64,000 bases of DNA from Martinezella lusitana (GCF_014207095.1 NZ_JACHBG010000004.1:429682-493681); one strand, 5' to 3'; positions 40,395 through 49,783 are shown, numbered from the stretch's first letter. Program-made: numbers and translations. Notes: generated by a model from the sequence alone, not told the origin.

Positions 40395-40910
40395 ATGAGT
40401 GACACCATCATTCTCGAAACCCCGCGCCTCGTTCTGACGATGTGGGATTGTACGGATGCCGCTATGATTCGGCAGCTGCATTCCTCGATCGAAACGACGC
40501 GCTACCTGTCGGGCGCCGCTCCCTGGACGATAGAGAAGGCAGAGGAGCGGTTGAAAAGCTGGTTCGATGAACATGCGCGAGACGGCACGACCAAATACAA
40601 GATGCTGCGGCGCGACGATGGGCGCTTTATCGGCCGAGCCGGCTTTTCGCGCTTCCAGGAGTGTGGGCGGGGCGAGTTCGAACTCGGCTATTCGCTTCGT
40701 CAGGATGCCTGGGGCAACGGCTACGCCACGGAGATCGCCGGCGCACTGGCGAAGTGGTTTTTCAGCCGCGGCTTTGCCGATCGGTTCATCGCATTCACGC
40801 ACCCGGAAAACGTTGCTTCGCAGCGGGTTCTCCAGAAAATCGGCATGCAGTACGAAGCACCGATCGTCGTCAGTGGCGCTCCGGGACTTTGTTTCAGGAT
40901 GTCGCGCTAG
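40395..40910 (+). CDS. GNAT acetyltransferase (RimJ/RimL type)
   Basis: A 171-residue GNAT protein of the RimJ/RimL ribosomal-protein-acetyltransferase-like group. IILETPRLVLTMWD is the usual beta-1 start, and RQDAWGNGYATEIAGALAKWFF (Q/R-x-x-G-x-G/A acetyl-CoA region) with ENVASQRVLQKIGM carries the cofactor site. The start at 40395 restores the family N terminus and has CAGGCAGG upstream; a longer frame contributes unrelated residues. Substrate unknown. Confidence 0.87.
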   Translation: MSDTIILETPRLVLTMWDCTDAAMIRQLHSSIETTRYLSGAAPWTIEKAEERLKSWFDEHARDGTTKYKMLRRDDGRFIGRAGFSRFQECGRGEFELGYSLRQDAWGNGYATEIAGALAKWFFSRGFADRFIAFTHPENVASQRVLQKIGMQYEAPIVVSGAPGLCFRMSR

Positions 40911-40965
40911 GAGCAGTTCCGGGAAAAGTGCTCAGCCGAATTCCGTCCGGAATACGCAAGCAATA
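40911..40965. repeat. intergenic dispersed repeat, copy 1
   Basis: Immediately after the GNAT stop, GAGCAGTTCCGGGAAAAG, then a TTCCGTCCGGAAT inverted-repeat element. Related blocks are at 49784 and 56218. The form is that of dispersed palindromic intergenic elements common in Rhizobium genomes. Confidence 0.55.
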
Positions 40966-40970
40966 AAAAA

Positions 40971-41007
40971 GAGCGTTTCCGCGTTTCAGAGAACCGCGGA
41001 AACGCTC
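40971..41007 (-). terminator. terminator of the alpha/beta hydrolase gene
   Basis: A 13-bp perfect stem GAGCGTTTCCGCG / CGCGGAAACGCTC with an 11-base loop. On the minus strand it is followed by TTTTTTATTG, a clear intrinsic terminator for the hydrolase gene ending at 41024. Confidence 0.9.
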
Positions 41008-41023
41008 TGAGAGGAGACGCCTC

Positions 41024-41701
41024 TTAGCGGATGCGCTTGGCGGCCGGTTCTGGCACCAGTTCGCCGTTCAGGCGGCGATCGAGATAGTCTTCGCATTCGC
41101 CGAGCAACGTTTCGACCTGGCCGTTGAAGAAGTGGTTGGCACCCGACACGACCTTGTGCGTGATCAGGATGCCCTTCTGGGTCTTCAGCTTCTCGACGAG
41201 ACCGTTGACGTCCTTTTCCGGAGCGACCTTATCGGCATCGCCGTTGATGATCAGGCCGGAAGACGGGCAGGGCGCCAGGAAGGAGAAGTCGTAGATATTC
41301 GGCTGCGGCGCGATCGACATGAAGCCTTCGATCTCCGGGCGGCGCATCAGCAGCTGCATGCCGATCCAGGCGCCGAAGGAGTAGCCGGCGACCCAGCAGC
41401 TTTTCGAATCTGGGTGCAGGCTCTGCACCCAGTCGAGCGCCGATGCTGCGTCGGACAGCTCGCCGGCGCCGTGATCGAATTCGCCCTGGCTGCGGCCGAT
41501 GCCACGGAAGTTGAAGCGAAGAGTGGTGAAACCGCGCTTCTGGAACATATAGAAGAGCTGGTAGACCACCTGATTGTTCATCGTGCCGCCGAACTGCGGA
41601 TGGGGATGAAGAATGATGGCGATCGGGGCGCTTTTTTCCTTCGAGGGCTGATAGCGACCTTCGAGGCGGCCTGCGGGGCCGTTAAAAATAACTTCGGGCA
41701 T
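41024..41701 (-). CDS. alpha/beta hydrolase (COG2945 type)
   Basis: A 225-residue alpha/beta hydrolase. The first motif is IILHPHPQFGGTMNN, the oxyanion area NFRGIGRSQGEFDHG, the nucleophile Ser is in VAGYSFGAWIG, and the His is in SGANHFFNG. The family resembles predicted dienelactone hydrolase-like proteins with unknown substrate. Start at 41701 gives MPEVIFNGPAGRLEG; an upstream ATG adds residues unlike the family. It is divergent from the suf operon, sharing the region that contains putative iron boxes, so iron-linked control of this gene is conceivable. Confidence 0.85.
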   Translation of the reverse strand: MPEVIFNGPAGRLEGRYQPSKEKSAPIAIILHPHPQFGGTMNNQVVYQLFYMFQKRGFTTLRFNFRGIGRSQGEFDHGAGELSDAASALDWVQSLHPDSKSCWVAGYSFGAWIGMQLLMRRPEIEGFMSIAPQPNIYDFSFLAPCPSSGLIINGDADKVAPEKDVNGLVEKLKTQKGILITHKVVSGANHFFNGQVETLLGECEDYLDRRLNGELVPEPAAKRIR

Positions 41702-41759
41702 CGATACTCCGGCTCTTCTTTTTCTGCGTTCAAACCCAACGGCACGCAGCAAGTTGACT

Positions 41760-41774
41760 TGACGAATGCGCTCA
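41760..41774 (+). promoter_or_regulatory. candidate RirA box (IRO) of the suf operon
   Basis: TGACGAATGCGCTCA matches exactly the TGA-N9-TCA dyad (iron-responsive operator) described for RirA-regulated rhizobial promoters. It is 161 bp upstream of the first suf gene start. One match to this short pattern is weak by itself, but position and gene context strengthen it. Confidence 0.6.
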
Positions 41775-41791
41775 AGTTTTCTAGAACGCAG

Positions 41792-41808
41792 TTTAGAACA
41801 ATTCGAAA
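41792..41808 (+). promoter_or_regulatory. candidate Irr box (ICE)
   Basis: TTTAGAACAATTCGAAA is a near-palindrome (TTTAGAA-CAA-TTCGAAA, one mismatch per arm) resembling the iron control element bound by Irr in Rhizobiales. It lies 127 bp before the suf start and 18 bp from the TGA-N9-TCA element. A related TTCTAGAA palindrome is at 41779-41786. Confidence 0.55.
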
Positions 41809-41934
41809 CTTGATGCGGTGTTCCGCGCGTTGCCTGTTCAACGCTGTGTGGAACGTGTCATAAGGCATGCCCGGCTGAAATTTCAAGGAAAATGAGCCAG
41901 GCAGACAAAGCAACATGCAGGCAGGAAGACGATC

Positions 41935-43101
41935 ATGGCGGCGACGCGCCTTTATCTCGACTGGAATGCCACTGCGCCCCTTCATCCGGCGGCGCGGGAT
42001 GCAATGCTACGTGCGATGGATATTCAGGGCAACCCCAATTCCGTGCATGGGGAAGGTAGAGCCGCCCGCGCTGCCGTCGAGGCTGCACGTCGTCAGGTGG
42101 CAAGCCTTACGGGTGCCGAATCCGCTCATGTTGTCTTCACCAGCGGCGCTACTGAGGCGGCCAATATGGTGCTGACGCCGGAATTCCGCATGGGGCGCAC
42201 GCCACTTGTGGTCAGCCACCTCTATATGTCTGCGGTTGAGCATCCCGCTGTTCGCGAGGGTGGACGATTTCCGAAAGCTGGAATCAGCGAGATTCCGGTG
42301 ACATCGGGCGGTGTCGTTGATCTTGCCGCGCTGGAAGCGACGCTGTCGGCCCATGATAAAGCCGCGGGGATGCCGATAGTCGCGATCATGCTCGCCAACA
42401 ACGAGACCGGAATCCTGCAGCCCGTTGCGGAGGCGGCGCGGATCGTTCAAGCCGCTGGCGGTCTCTTCGTCGTCGACGCGGTTCAGGCGGCCGGTCGTGT
42501 GCCCGTCGATATCAATGCCATCGGGGCGGATTTTCTCATCGTATCCTCGCACAAGATCGGCGGCCCTAAGGGCGCGGGTGCGCTCGTCTCGCGCGGAGAA
42601 GTGCTGATGCCGAAGCCGCTCATCCATGGCGGCGGCCAGGAAAAGGGCCATCGTTCGGGTACGGAAAACACTTTGGCAATCATCGGTTTTGGTGCGGCAG
42701 CGGAAGCGGCCGTTGCAGACCTCGACGGTCGGAATGCCGAGATCGGCGCGCTGCGGGATCGGCTCGAAGAAGGCATGCAGCTCGCGGCGTCTGACGTCAT
42801 TATTCACGGCAAGGATGGCCCGCGCGTCCCGAATACCAGCTTCTTCACCTTGCCGGGTCTGAAATCCGAGACCGGACAGATTGCCTTCGATCTCGAAGGC
42901 GTCGCCATTTCGGCCGGATCGGCCTGCTCGTCAGGCAAAGTCGGCGAAAGCCATGTGCTCATGGCGATGGGATGCGATCCGAAGCTCGGAGCGCTTCGCA
43001 TTTCGCTGGGCTCCACCACGAGCGCTGAGGATGTCGATCGTGCCATTGCGGCTTTCGCCCGCATCGCCGGCCGACGCAAACCGGTGGGTGCCGCGGCCTG
43101 A
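41935..43101 (+). CDS. cysteine desulfurase, NifS/IscS type (first gene of suf operon)
   Basis: A 388-residue fold-type I PLP enzyme that takes sulfur from cysteine. The PLP lysine lies in [12 protein letters not shown], the catalytic Cys in [22 protein letters not shown], and the N terminus begins [20 protein letters not shown]. It belongs to the group I (NifS/IscS-like) type, unlike the second desulfurase at 46856. This first-gene place matches the sufS2 position reported for Agrobacterium. The start at 41935 yields [13 protein letters not shown]. Confidence 0.93.
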   Translation: MAATRLYLDWNATAPLHPAARDAMLRAMDIQGNPNSVHGEGRAARAAVEAARRQVASLTGAESAHVVFTSGATEAANMVLTPEFRMGRTPLVVSHLYMSAVEHPAVREGGRFPKAGISEIPVTSGGVVDLAALEATLSAHDKAAGMPIVAIMLANNETGILQPVAEAARIVQAAGGLFVVDAVQAAGRVPVDINAIGADFLIVSSHKIGGPKGAGALVSRGEVLMPKPLIHGGGQEKGHRSGTENTLAIIGFGAAAEAAVADLDGRNAEIGALRDRLEEGMQLAASDVIIHGKDGPRVPNTSFFTLPGLKSETGQIAFDLEGVAISAGSACSSGKVGESHVLMAMGCDPKLGALRISLGSTTSAEDVDRAIAAFARIAGRRKPVGAAA

Positions 43102-43114
43102 CGGCCACAAATTT

Positions 43115-43195
43115 GCGGAAATGGAAATTTCCGCTTGCCAAGTGGGCTGAAAAGTCCCTTTTGGCCGACTACATAGGGGGCAGACAAAAGTCTGC
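43115..43195 (+). other. two hairpins between the first desulfurase gene and sufB
   Basis: GCGGAAA-TGGAAA-TTTCCGC (43115-43134) and GCAGAC-AAAA-GTCTGC (43180-43195) are short perfect stems in the 146-bp gap before sufB, neither followed by a T-run. They could affect mRNA processing or attenuation, or be of no consequence. No open frame is convincing in this gap. Confidence 0.35.
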
Positions 43196-43247
43196 TGTAA
43201 CGTTGACAAGCTGCCGGACCTTGGATCCGGCGAGATTGGAGAACGAC

Positions 43248-44717
43248 ATGGCTGCCGTCCAAGAGACGATCGATCAGGTCCGTCTGATCGATGTGGACCA
43301 GTATAAATATGGTTTTGAAACCACAATCGAAGTCGACAAGGCTCCCAAAGGCCTGTCGGAGGATATTATCCGCTTCATTTCCACCAAGAAGCAGGAGCCT
43401 GACTGGATGCTGGAATGGCGTCTGGAGGCTTATCGCCGCTGGCTGACTTTGCAAGAGCCCACCTGGGCCCGCGTCGATTATCCGAAGATCGATTTCAACG
43501 ACATCTATTACTATGCCGCGCCGAAGAGCACGCCGGGGCCGAAATCGTTGGACGAGGTCGATCCGGAGCTGCTGAAGGTCTATGAGAAGCTCGGCATTCC
43601 CTTGCGTGAACAGGAACTGCTGGCCGGCGTCGAAAAGCCGCGGATCGCCGTGGATGCGGTGTTCGATTCCGTCTCGGTGGTCACCACCTTCAAGGAAGAG
43701 CTAAAGAAGGCCGGCGTGATCTTCATGTCGATCTCGGAAGCGATCCGCGAACATCCCGAACTCGTGCGCAAATATCTCGGCTCGGTCGTCCCGACCTCCG
43801 ATAACTATTACGCCACACTGAATTCGGCCGTCTTCACCGACGGGTCGTTCGTCTTCGTGCCGAAGGGCGTTCGGTGCCCGATGGAGCTGTCGACCTACTT
43901 CCGTATCAACGAGAAGAACACGGGCCAGTTCGAGCGCACGCTGATCATCGCCGAAGAGGGAGCCTATGTCTCCTATCTCGAAGGCTGCACCGCGCCCCAG
44001 CGTGACGAAAACCAGCTACACGCTGCCGTCGTCGAGCTCGTCGCTTTGGATGACGCCGAAATCAAGTATTCCACTGTCCAGAACTGGTATCCGGGCGATA
44101 AGGACGGCAAGGGCGGCGTCTTCAATTTCGTCACTAAGCGTGGTGATTGCCGAGGCGATCGTTCGAAAATTTCTTGGACTCAGGTCGAAACCGGCTCGGC
44201 TATTACCTGGAAATACCCGTCCTGCATTCTGCGCGGCGACGATAGCCGCGGCGAATTCTATTCGATCGCCGTTTCCAACGGCCACCAGCAGATCGATAGC
44301 GGTACCAAGATGATCCATCTCGGCAAGAACACGTCGAGCCGCATCGTATCGAAGGGCATCGCTGCCGGCGTCTCGCAGAACACCTATCGCGGCCAAGTCT
44401 CGGCTCACCGCAAGGCGTCGAACGCGCGCAACTTCACGCAGTGCGATTCGCTGCTCATCGGCGACAAGTGCGGCGCGCATACCGTGCCTTACATCGAAGC
44501 CAAGAATTCGACGGCGCAGTTCGAGCATGAAGCCACGACGTCAAAGATCTCCGAGGACCAGCTGTTCTACTGCCTGCAGCGTGGCATCCCGACGGAAGCG
44601 GCGATCGCGCTGATCGTCAACGGTTTCGTCAAGGAAGTCCTGCAGGAACTGCCGATGGAATTTGCCGTTGAAGCGCAGAAGCTGATCAGCATCTCGCTCG
44701 AAGGCAGCGTCGGCTGA
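43248..44717 (+). CDS. sufB: Fe-S cluster scaffold subunit SufB
   Basis: A 489-residue SufB, part of the SufBC2D scaffold for [Fe-S] assembly. It starts [31 protein letters not shown] and ends with the family C terminus; the core [40 protein letters not shown] and [42 protein letters not shown] contains the conserved Cys residues. The start at 43248 is chosen; 135 bp upstream in frame would include the hairpin region and is not conserved in character. Confidence 0.97.
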   Translation: MAAVQETIDQVRLIDVDQYKYGFETTIEVDKAPKGLSEDIIRFISTKKQEPDWMLEWRLEAYRRWLTLQEPTWARVDYPKIDFNDIYYYAAPKSTPGPKSLDEVDPELLKVYEKLGIPLREQELLAGVEKPRIAVDAVFDSVSVVTTFKEELKKAGVIFMSISEAIREHPELVRKYLGSVVPTSDNYYATLNSAVFTDGSFVFVPKGVRCPMELSTYFRINEKNTGQFERTLIIAEEGAYVSYLEGCTAPQRDENQLHAAVVELVALDDAEIKYSTVQNWYPGDKDGKGGVFNFVTKRGDCRGDRSKISWTQVETGSAITWKYPSCILRGDDSRGEFYSIAVSNGHQQIDSGTKMIHLGKNTSSRIVSKGIAAGVSQNTYRGQVSAHRKASNARNFTQCDSLLIGDKCGAHTVPYIEAKNSTAQFEHEATTSKISEDQLFYCLQRGIPTEAAIALIVNGFVKEVLQELPMEFAVEAQKLISISLEGSVG

Positions 44718-44787
44718 CGCTCGCATAGAGAATTAGTTTTGGCGCGCCAGGCGCGCCGCACGTCCATTCCTTTGTTAGGATTATACA

Positions 44788-45543
44788 ATGCTTGAAATCA
44801 AGAACCTGCATGCCCGTATCGCCGAAGACGGCACCGAGATCATCCGTGGCCTGAACCTGACGGTGAAGGCGGGTGAAGTTGCCGCCATCATGGGCCCGAA
44901 CGGCTCCGGCAAGTCGACGCTGTCCTATATTCTTGCCGGCCGCGACGACTATGAAGTCACCGAGGGTGACATTCTCTACAACGGCGAGAGCATTCTGGAA
45001 CTCGACGCCGCCGAGCGTGCTTCCAAGGGTATCTTCCTTGCCTTCCAGTATCCGGTCGAAATCCCAGGCGTTGCCACCATGCAGTTCCTGAAGGTGGCCC
45101 TGAACGAGCAGCGCAAGGCCCGCGGCGAAGATGAGCTGACGACGCCGGATTTCATCCGCCGCGTCAAGGATGCTGCCGGCAAACTGCAGATCAACATGGA
45201 GATGCTGAAGCGCCCGCTTAACGTCGGCTTCTCCGGCGGTGAGAAGAAGCGCGCCGAAATCCTGCAGATGGCGCTGCTGGAGCCGCAGCTTTGCGTGCTT
45301 GACGAAACCGACTCCGGCCTCGACATCGATGCGCTGAAGATCGCTGCCGATGGCGTCAATGCGCTACGCTCTCCGGATCGTGCCGTGATCGTCATCACCC
45401 ACTATCAGCGCCTGCTCGACTACATCGTTCCGGACACCGTTCACGTTCTCTACAAGGGCCAGGTGATCAAGTCCGGCGACAAGACGCTGGCCCATGAACT
45501 CGAAGCCAACGGTTATGCCGACATCATCGGAGCTGCAGCCTGA
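44788..45543 (+). CDS. sufC: Fe-S assembly ATPase SufC
   Basis: A 251-residue ABC-type ATPase subunit of the Suf scaffold. Walker A is GPNGSGKST, signature FSGGEKKRAEILQMALLEPQL and Walker B LCVLDETDSGLDIDALK. It energises the SufBCD complex. It follows sufB by 70 bp, with a GGCGCGCC palindrome repeated in the gap, and precedes sufD by 22 bp. Confidence 0.97.
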   Translation: MLEIKNLHARIAEDGTEIIRGLNLTVKAGEVAAIMGPNGSGKSTLSYILAGRDDYEVTEGDILYNGESILELDAAERASKGIFLAFQYPVEIPGVATMQFLKVALNEQRKARGEDELTTPDFIRRVKDAAGKLQINMEMLKRPLNVGFSGGEKKRAEILQMALLEPQLCVLDETDSGLDIDALKIAADGVNALRSPDRAVIVITHYQRLLDYIVPDTVHVLYKGQVIKSGDKTLAHELEANGYADIIGAAA

Positions 45544-45565
45544 TCGAGGCGGAAAGGACACGTCG

Positions 45566-46840
45566 ATGAACATTCAGACGACGAACCGCCTGACTTCAGC
45601 CGAAACGGCGCTGATCGAGGCATATAACGAACAGCTTGGCGATCTGCCGGGTGATGGCGACGTGTTCGCCGTCCGCGACCGCCTGCTGGACGAACTGAAG
45701 ACGGAAGGCCTGCCGACGCGCCGCGTCGAGGCCTGGCACTATACCGATTTCAAGAATCTGCTGCGGCTGGTGCCGAGCGACATCGGCAAGGGTCTCGTCG
45801 AGGCTCTCCCGGCGACGGTCGAAGGCTCCTCCGTTCTCGCGGTTCTGCAGGGCAAGGCAAGCGAGAAGGCTGCCGTCAAGGCTTTGACGGTCGGACGCTA
45901 CGCCGACAGCCTGATCAATGGCACGGCTGCGGCCGGGCTCGAAGCGCTCGACAAGGATGACGCCATCGGGCGCATCAATGCGAGCTTCGTGCGCGATGGT
46001 TATGTCATCGATATTCCTGTCGGCACCGAACTCGAGGCGCCTCTGGAAGTGCAGTTCATCCATGCCGGCGGCCAGATCCATAGCCGCCTGCCGGTTTCCT
46101 TCGGTGCCGATGTCAAGGCAACCTTTATCGAGCGCCATCAGGCGGTTGAAGGCGCTGCCGCACTCGTCTCTTCCGTGAGCGAAGTCACGATCGGCAAAGG
46201 TTCCGAAATCACCTGGATTATCCTGCAGGAGCAAGGCAGCGAAGACACCCATCTTGGCCAGCTCCGCATCGATCTCGGAGAAGATGCCAAGCTGAAGCTG
46301 TTTGTCATCAATGCTGGCGGCAAGCTCGTACGTCAGGAACTGTACATCAAGGTAACAGGCGAGGGCGCAGATCTGACGCTTCGCGGCATCAATCTGCTCG
46401 GTGGTGATACCCATACGGACGTGACGATGGTGCTTGGCCATGACGTTCCGAACACCGGTTCCACAGAAGTTATCCGCAACGTGGTGTTCGATCGCGCTCG
46501 CGGCGTCTTTCAGGGCATGATCCGGGTCGCACCGGATGCGCAGAAGACCGACGCCAAGATGGCCTGCAACACGCTGCTGATGTCCGACGATGCCGAGTTT
46601 TCGGTGAAGCCCGAACTCGAAATCTTCGCCGACGACGTTCAGTGCGGTCACGGCGCGACGGTTGCCGATATCGACAAGAACCATCTCTACTATCTGATGG
46701 CGCGCGGCATTCCCGAGAACAAGGCTCGCGCTATGCTGGTCAACGCTTTCGTTGCCGAGATCGTCGAGGAATTGGAAGACGAAGCCCTGGTCGAGGCGCT
46801 GGAAAGCGTTATCTCCGCCTGGCTGGAAAAGCACGCCTGA
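45566..46840 (+). CDS. sufD: Fe-S cluster assembly protein SufD
   Basis: A 424-residue SufD. The N-terminal region is helical and the C-terminal half carries the beta-helix repeats with ERHQAVEGAAALVSSVSEVTIGKGSEITWI, LRGINLLGGDTHTDVTMVLGHDVPNTGSTEVIRNVVFDRARGVFQG and the typical ending VQCGHGATVADIDKNHLYYLMARGI. It pairs with SufB and SufC. The start at 45566 is chosen, just after GGAAAGG, giving MNIQTTNRLTSAETALI; longer frames overlap sufC. Confidence 0.96.
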   Translation: MNIQTTNRLTSAETALIEAYNEQLGDLPGDGDVFAVRDRLLDELKTEGLPTRRVEAWHYTDFKNLLRLVPSDIGKGLVEALPATVEGSSVLAVLQGKASEKAAVKALTVGRYADSLINGTAAAGLEALDKDDAIGRINASFVRDGYVIDIPVGTELEAPLEVQFIHAGGQIHSRLPVSFGADVKATFIERHQAVEGAAALVSSVSEVTIGKGSEITWIILQEQGSEDTHLGQLRIDLGEDAKLKLFVINAGGKLVRQELYIKVTGEGADLTLRGINLLGGDTHTDVTMVLGHDVPNTGSTEVIRNVVFDRARGVFQGMIRVAPDAQKTDAKMACNTLLMSDDAEFSVKPELEIFADDVQCGHGATVADIDKNHLYYLMARGIPENKARAMLVNAFVAEIVEELEDEALVEALESVISAWLEKHA

Positions 46841-46855
46841 TTGGAGGCAAAGCTC

Positions 46856-48097
46856 GTGGACAAGATCGTGCCGGCAACAGCCTATGACGTTGAAGCTATT
46901 CGCCGGGATTTCCCGATCCTGGCGAAAACGGTGCATGGCAAACCGCTGGTCTATCTCGACAACGGCGCCTCCGCGCAGAAGCCGCAGGTCGTTATCGACG
47001 CGATTTCGCACGCCTATTCGAACGAGTATGCGAATGTGCATCGCGGCCTGCACTTCCTGTCCAATGTGGCCACGGAAGCCTATGAAGCGGCACGCGAAAA
47101 GGTACGTCGCTTCCTGAATGCGCCGTCGGTCGACGATATTGTCTTTACCAAGAACTCGACCGAGGCGATCAACACGGTCGCCTATGGCTGGGGCATGCCG
47201 AAGATCGGCGAGGGCGATGAGATAGTCGTCTCCATCATGGAGCATCACTCCAATATCGTTCCATGGCATTTCATCCGGGAACGGCAGGGCGCCAAGCTGG
47301 TCTGGGTGCCCGTCGACGACGAGGGTGCATTCCATATCGAGGATTTCGAGAAGAGCCTCACGGAGCGCACCAAGCTTGTCGCCATCACGCATATGTCGAA
47401 TGCGCTGGGAACAGTCGTTCCGGTGAAGGAAGTGTGTCGAATCGCCCATGAGCGCGGCATTCCCGTGCTGATCGACGGCTCACAGGGCGCAGTGCATATG
47501 CCCGTCGACGTGCAGGATATCGATTGCGACTGGTATGTCATGACCGGTCACAAGCTTTATGGTCCTTCGGGTATCGGCGTGCTCTACGGCAAGAAGGAAC
47601 GGCTTGCCGAGATGAGGCCGTTCCAAGGCGGCGGCGAGATGATTTTCGACGTCACCGAGGAAAACGTTACCTACAACGAGCCGCCGCATCGCTTCGAGGC
47701 GGGAACGCCGCCGATCGTGCAGGCCATCGGCCTTGGCTACGCGCTCGACTATATGGACAGCATCGGCCGCGAAGCGATTGCGCGACACGAGGCAGATCTA
47801 GCCGCTTACGCGGCGGAACGGCTGCGGGATATCAATTCCCTGCGCGTTATCGGCACGGCGCCCGGCAAGGGCGGCATCTTTTCCTTTGAGCTTGCCGGAA
47901 TTCATTCCCACGACGTTTCAATGGTGATCGACCGGCAGGGTGTTGCCGTTCGCGCCGGCACCCATTGCGCCCAGCCGCTCTTGAAACGCTTCGGTGTCAC
48001 CTCCACATGCCGTGCATCGTTCGGCATGTACAATACGCGCGCCGAGGTGGATGCCTTGGCGGATGCACTGGAATATGCACGGAAATTCTTTGCCTGA
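46856..48097 (+). CDS. sufS: cysteine desulfurase SufS
   Basis: A 413-residue group II cysteine desulfurase. PLP lysine is in MTGHKLYGPSG, catalytic Cys in VRAGTHCAQPLLKRF, and the N terminus runs DVEAIRRDFPILAKTVHGKPLVYLDNGASAQKPQVVI. GTG at 46856 is preferred, with GGAGG 8 bases upstream at 46843-46847; the alternative TTG at 46841 would place the Shine-Dalgarno inside the gene. No sufE gene is adjacent. It donates sulfur to the Suf scaffold. Confidence 0.95.
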   Translation: MDKIVPATAYDVEAIRRDFPILAKTVHGKPLVYLDNGASAQKPQVVIDAISHAYSNEYANVHRGLHFLSNVATEAYEAAREKVRRFLNAPSVDDIVFTKNSTEAINTVAYGWGMPKIGEGDEIVVSIMEHHSNIVPWHFIRERQGAKLVWVPVDDEGAFHIEDFEKSLTERTKLVAITHMSNALGTVVPVKEVCRIAHERGIPVLIDGSQGAVHMPVDVQDIDCDWYVMTGHKLYGPSGIGVLYGKKERLAEMRPFQGGGEMIFDVTEENVTYNEPPHRFEAGTPPIVQAIGLGYALDYMDSIGREAIARHEADLAAYAAERLRDINSLRVIGTAPGKGGIFSFELAGIHSHDVSMVIDRQGVAVRAGTHCAQPLLKRFGVTSTCRASFGMYNTRAEVDALADALEYARKFFA

Positions 48098-48108
48098 GGA
48101 GGCAAGTG

Positions 48109-48489
48109 ATGTCACTCGACGAAAGCGAACAGAAGATCGACGCGCGCGAAGGGATCGTGCATTCCAGCATCCCCGAGGATGAGCTGGCTCGCCTCAGCGA
48201 CGACATCGTCTCTGCGCTGAAAACGGTCTACGATCCAGAAATTCCCGCTGACATCTTCGAACTGGGCCTGGTCTACAAAATCGACATCGAAGACGACCGC
48301 ATGGTGAAGATCGTCATGACCTTGACCGCTCCCGGTTGCCCGGTCGCGGGCGAGATGCCCGGCTGGGTCGAAAATGCCGTCGGCGCCGTCGAAGGCGTTT
48401 CCGGCGTCGATGTCAGCATGACCTTCGATCCGCCATGGACGCCGGATCGTATGTCCGAAGAAGCACAGGTTGCGGTCGGTTGGTATTGA
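48109..48489 (+). CDS. sufT: SufT (DUF59) Fe-S assembly protein
   Basis: A 126-residue DUF59/SufT protein: ALKTVYDPEIPADIFELGLVYKIDIEDDRMVKIVMTLTAPGCPVAGEMPGWVENAV, with the conserved Cys in TAPGCP. It matches the sufX/sufT gene reported in suf operons. GAGGAGG precedes the 48109 start; a longer frame lies in sufS. Function as an Fe-S carboxylation/maturation factor is known by family only. Confidence 0.93.
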   Translation: MSLDESEQKIDAREGIVHSSIPEDELARLSDDIVSALKTVYDPEIPADIFELGLVYKIDIEDDRMVKIVMTLTAPGCPVAGEMPGWVENAVGAVEGVSGVDVSMTFDPPWTPDRMSEEAQVAVGWY

Positions 48490-48565
48490 AGGTTTAAGCC
48501 GCCGGCTTTACATTGAGACTCGAAGCGCCGGATCTTGACCCCGGTTGCGGAAGGAGAATGAGCCC

Positions 48566-48955
48566 ATGGGCTTTGCAGTCATGAGCATGACCGATGCGGC
48601 GGCAGCCCGCGTCAAAGCGATCGTCGAAAATTCCGGTCCTGATGCCAAGGGCGTTCGCGTCGGCATCAAGAAGGGCGGTTGCGCCGGGATGGAATATACC
48701 ATCGACCTGGTGACCGAGCCGAATGCGAAGGACGATCTGATCGAGCATGATGGTGCTCGGGTTTGGGTCGAGCCGTCGGCCGTGCTTTATCTGCTCGGTA
48801 CCCAAATGGGCTTCGAGATCACGACTCTCCGGTCGGGTTTCACCTTCACCAATCCGAATCAGACCTCAGCCTGCGGCTGCGGCGAATCCGTTGAATTGAA
48901 ACCCGCAGATCTTGCCGCCCTGGCTGCTCAGCGTCAGGCCGCACAACCCGCGTAA
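48566..48955 (+). CDS. sufA: A-type Fe-S carrier SufA/HesB
   Basis: A 129-residue A-type carrier. The three ligand Cys residues are visible: one in KKGGCAGMEY and two in SACGCGES near the C terminus. AAGGAG 9 bases upstream supports the 48566 start; an ATG 9 bp earlier is possible. It ends the suf operon and probably delivers [2Fe-2S] or [4Fe-4S] clusters to apoproteins. Variable tail ALAAQRQAAQPA follows the last Cys. Confidence 0.95.
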   Translation: MGFAVMSMTDAAAARVKAIVENSGPDAKGVRVGIKKGGCAGMEYTIDLVTEPNAKDDLIEHDGARVWVEPSAVLYLLGTQMGFEITTLRSGFTFTNPNQTSACGCGESVELKPADLAALAAQRQAAQPA

Positions 48956-49083
48956 AGCGGACGTTGCCGTATTTCACCACGATGCGTTTCGTGCTTTGAT
49001 GGAAGCACGCCCAGGTTTTCTCCGCCGCCTCCTTGGCTGCCGGCTCGACCGGATAACCGCCAAGGCGCGCGACGGGGGATGTT

Positions 49084-49776
49084 ATGGCCGCATCGGCGTG
49101 GGCTTACACATTGATACCGGCAGGCGCGGCGATCGCCGGTGCTGCCGTCGCGGTGAACACGCGGCCGGGGCCAAATCTCATCAGCGCCATCCAGCATTTT
49201 GCGGCAGGCGTCGTGTTTGCGGCAGCCGCCGGTGAAATCCTACCCGATGTCATGCATCGCAGCTCTCCCTTGGCGACGGTTATCGGCGGTGCGATCGGCG
49301 TCGGCGTCATGCTGCTGGTCAAACAGTTGGAAAATTGGGCCAAAGGACCGGTGGGCCTGCTCGCGGCCATCGGCATCGACATTCTGATCGATGGCCTCGT
49401 GCTCGGTATCGGCTTTGCGGCCGGCCCAAAGGTTGGGCTGCTGCTGACGATCGCCTTGACGATCGAGGTATTGTTCCTTGGGCTGACCGTTGCAAACGAG
49501 CTTGGCGACAGCGTTCGCTCCCGCGCGAGGATCGTCGCGATCACGGCGGCGCTTACGCTTCTGCTACCGATAGGCGCTTTACTTGGCACTCCTATCGCTT
49601 CCTTGCCGGATCCCATTCTGACCGGGTTCTTCGCGTTCGGGCTGATTGCGCTTCTCTATCTCGTCACCGAGGAGTTGCTGGTCGAAGCGCATGAAACACC
49701 TGACCGTCCCTGGGTAACGGCCATGTTTTTCGCAGGCTTTCTCATCCTCCTCCTGCTGGAAGAAGCGATCGGCTAG
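49084..49776 (+). CDS. ZIP-family-like membrane protein
   Basis: A 230-residue protein of the ZIP transporter superfamily in overall plan: about eight hydrophobic helices, NLISAIQHFAAGVVFAAAAGEILPDVMHR in the early part, and GIDILIDGLVLGIGFAAGPKVGLLLTIALTIEVLFLGL in the middle, where ZIPs have the HNxPEG and HExPH metal sites. Here those His residues are absent. It may transport another substrate or be non-metal-binding. It starts 129 bp after sufA and may share its transcript. Confidence 0.65.
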   Translation: MAASAWAYTLIPAGAAIAGAAVAVNTRPGPNLISAIQHFAAGVVFAAAAGEILPDVMHRSSPLATVIGGAIGVGVMLLVKQLENWAKGPVGLLAAIGIDILIDGLVLGIGFAAGPKVGLLLTIALTIEVLFLGLTVANELGDSVRSRARIVAITAALTLLLPIGALLGTPIASLPDPILTGFFAFGLIALLYLVTEELLVEAHETPDRPWVTAMFFAGFLILLLLEEAIG

Positions 49777-49783
49777 GCGACAA

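Noticed and set aside
45596..47449. A 617-residue minus-strand frame opposite sufD and sufS
   Set aside because: It crosses two well-supported genes in antisense and shows no family motif.
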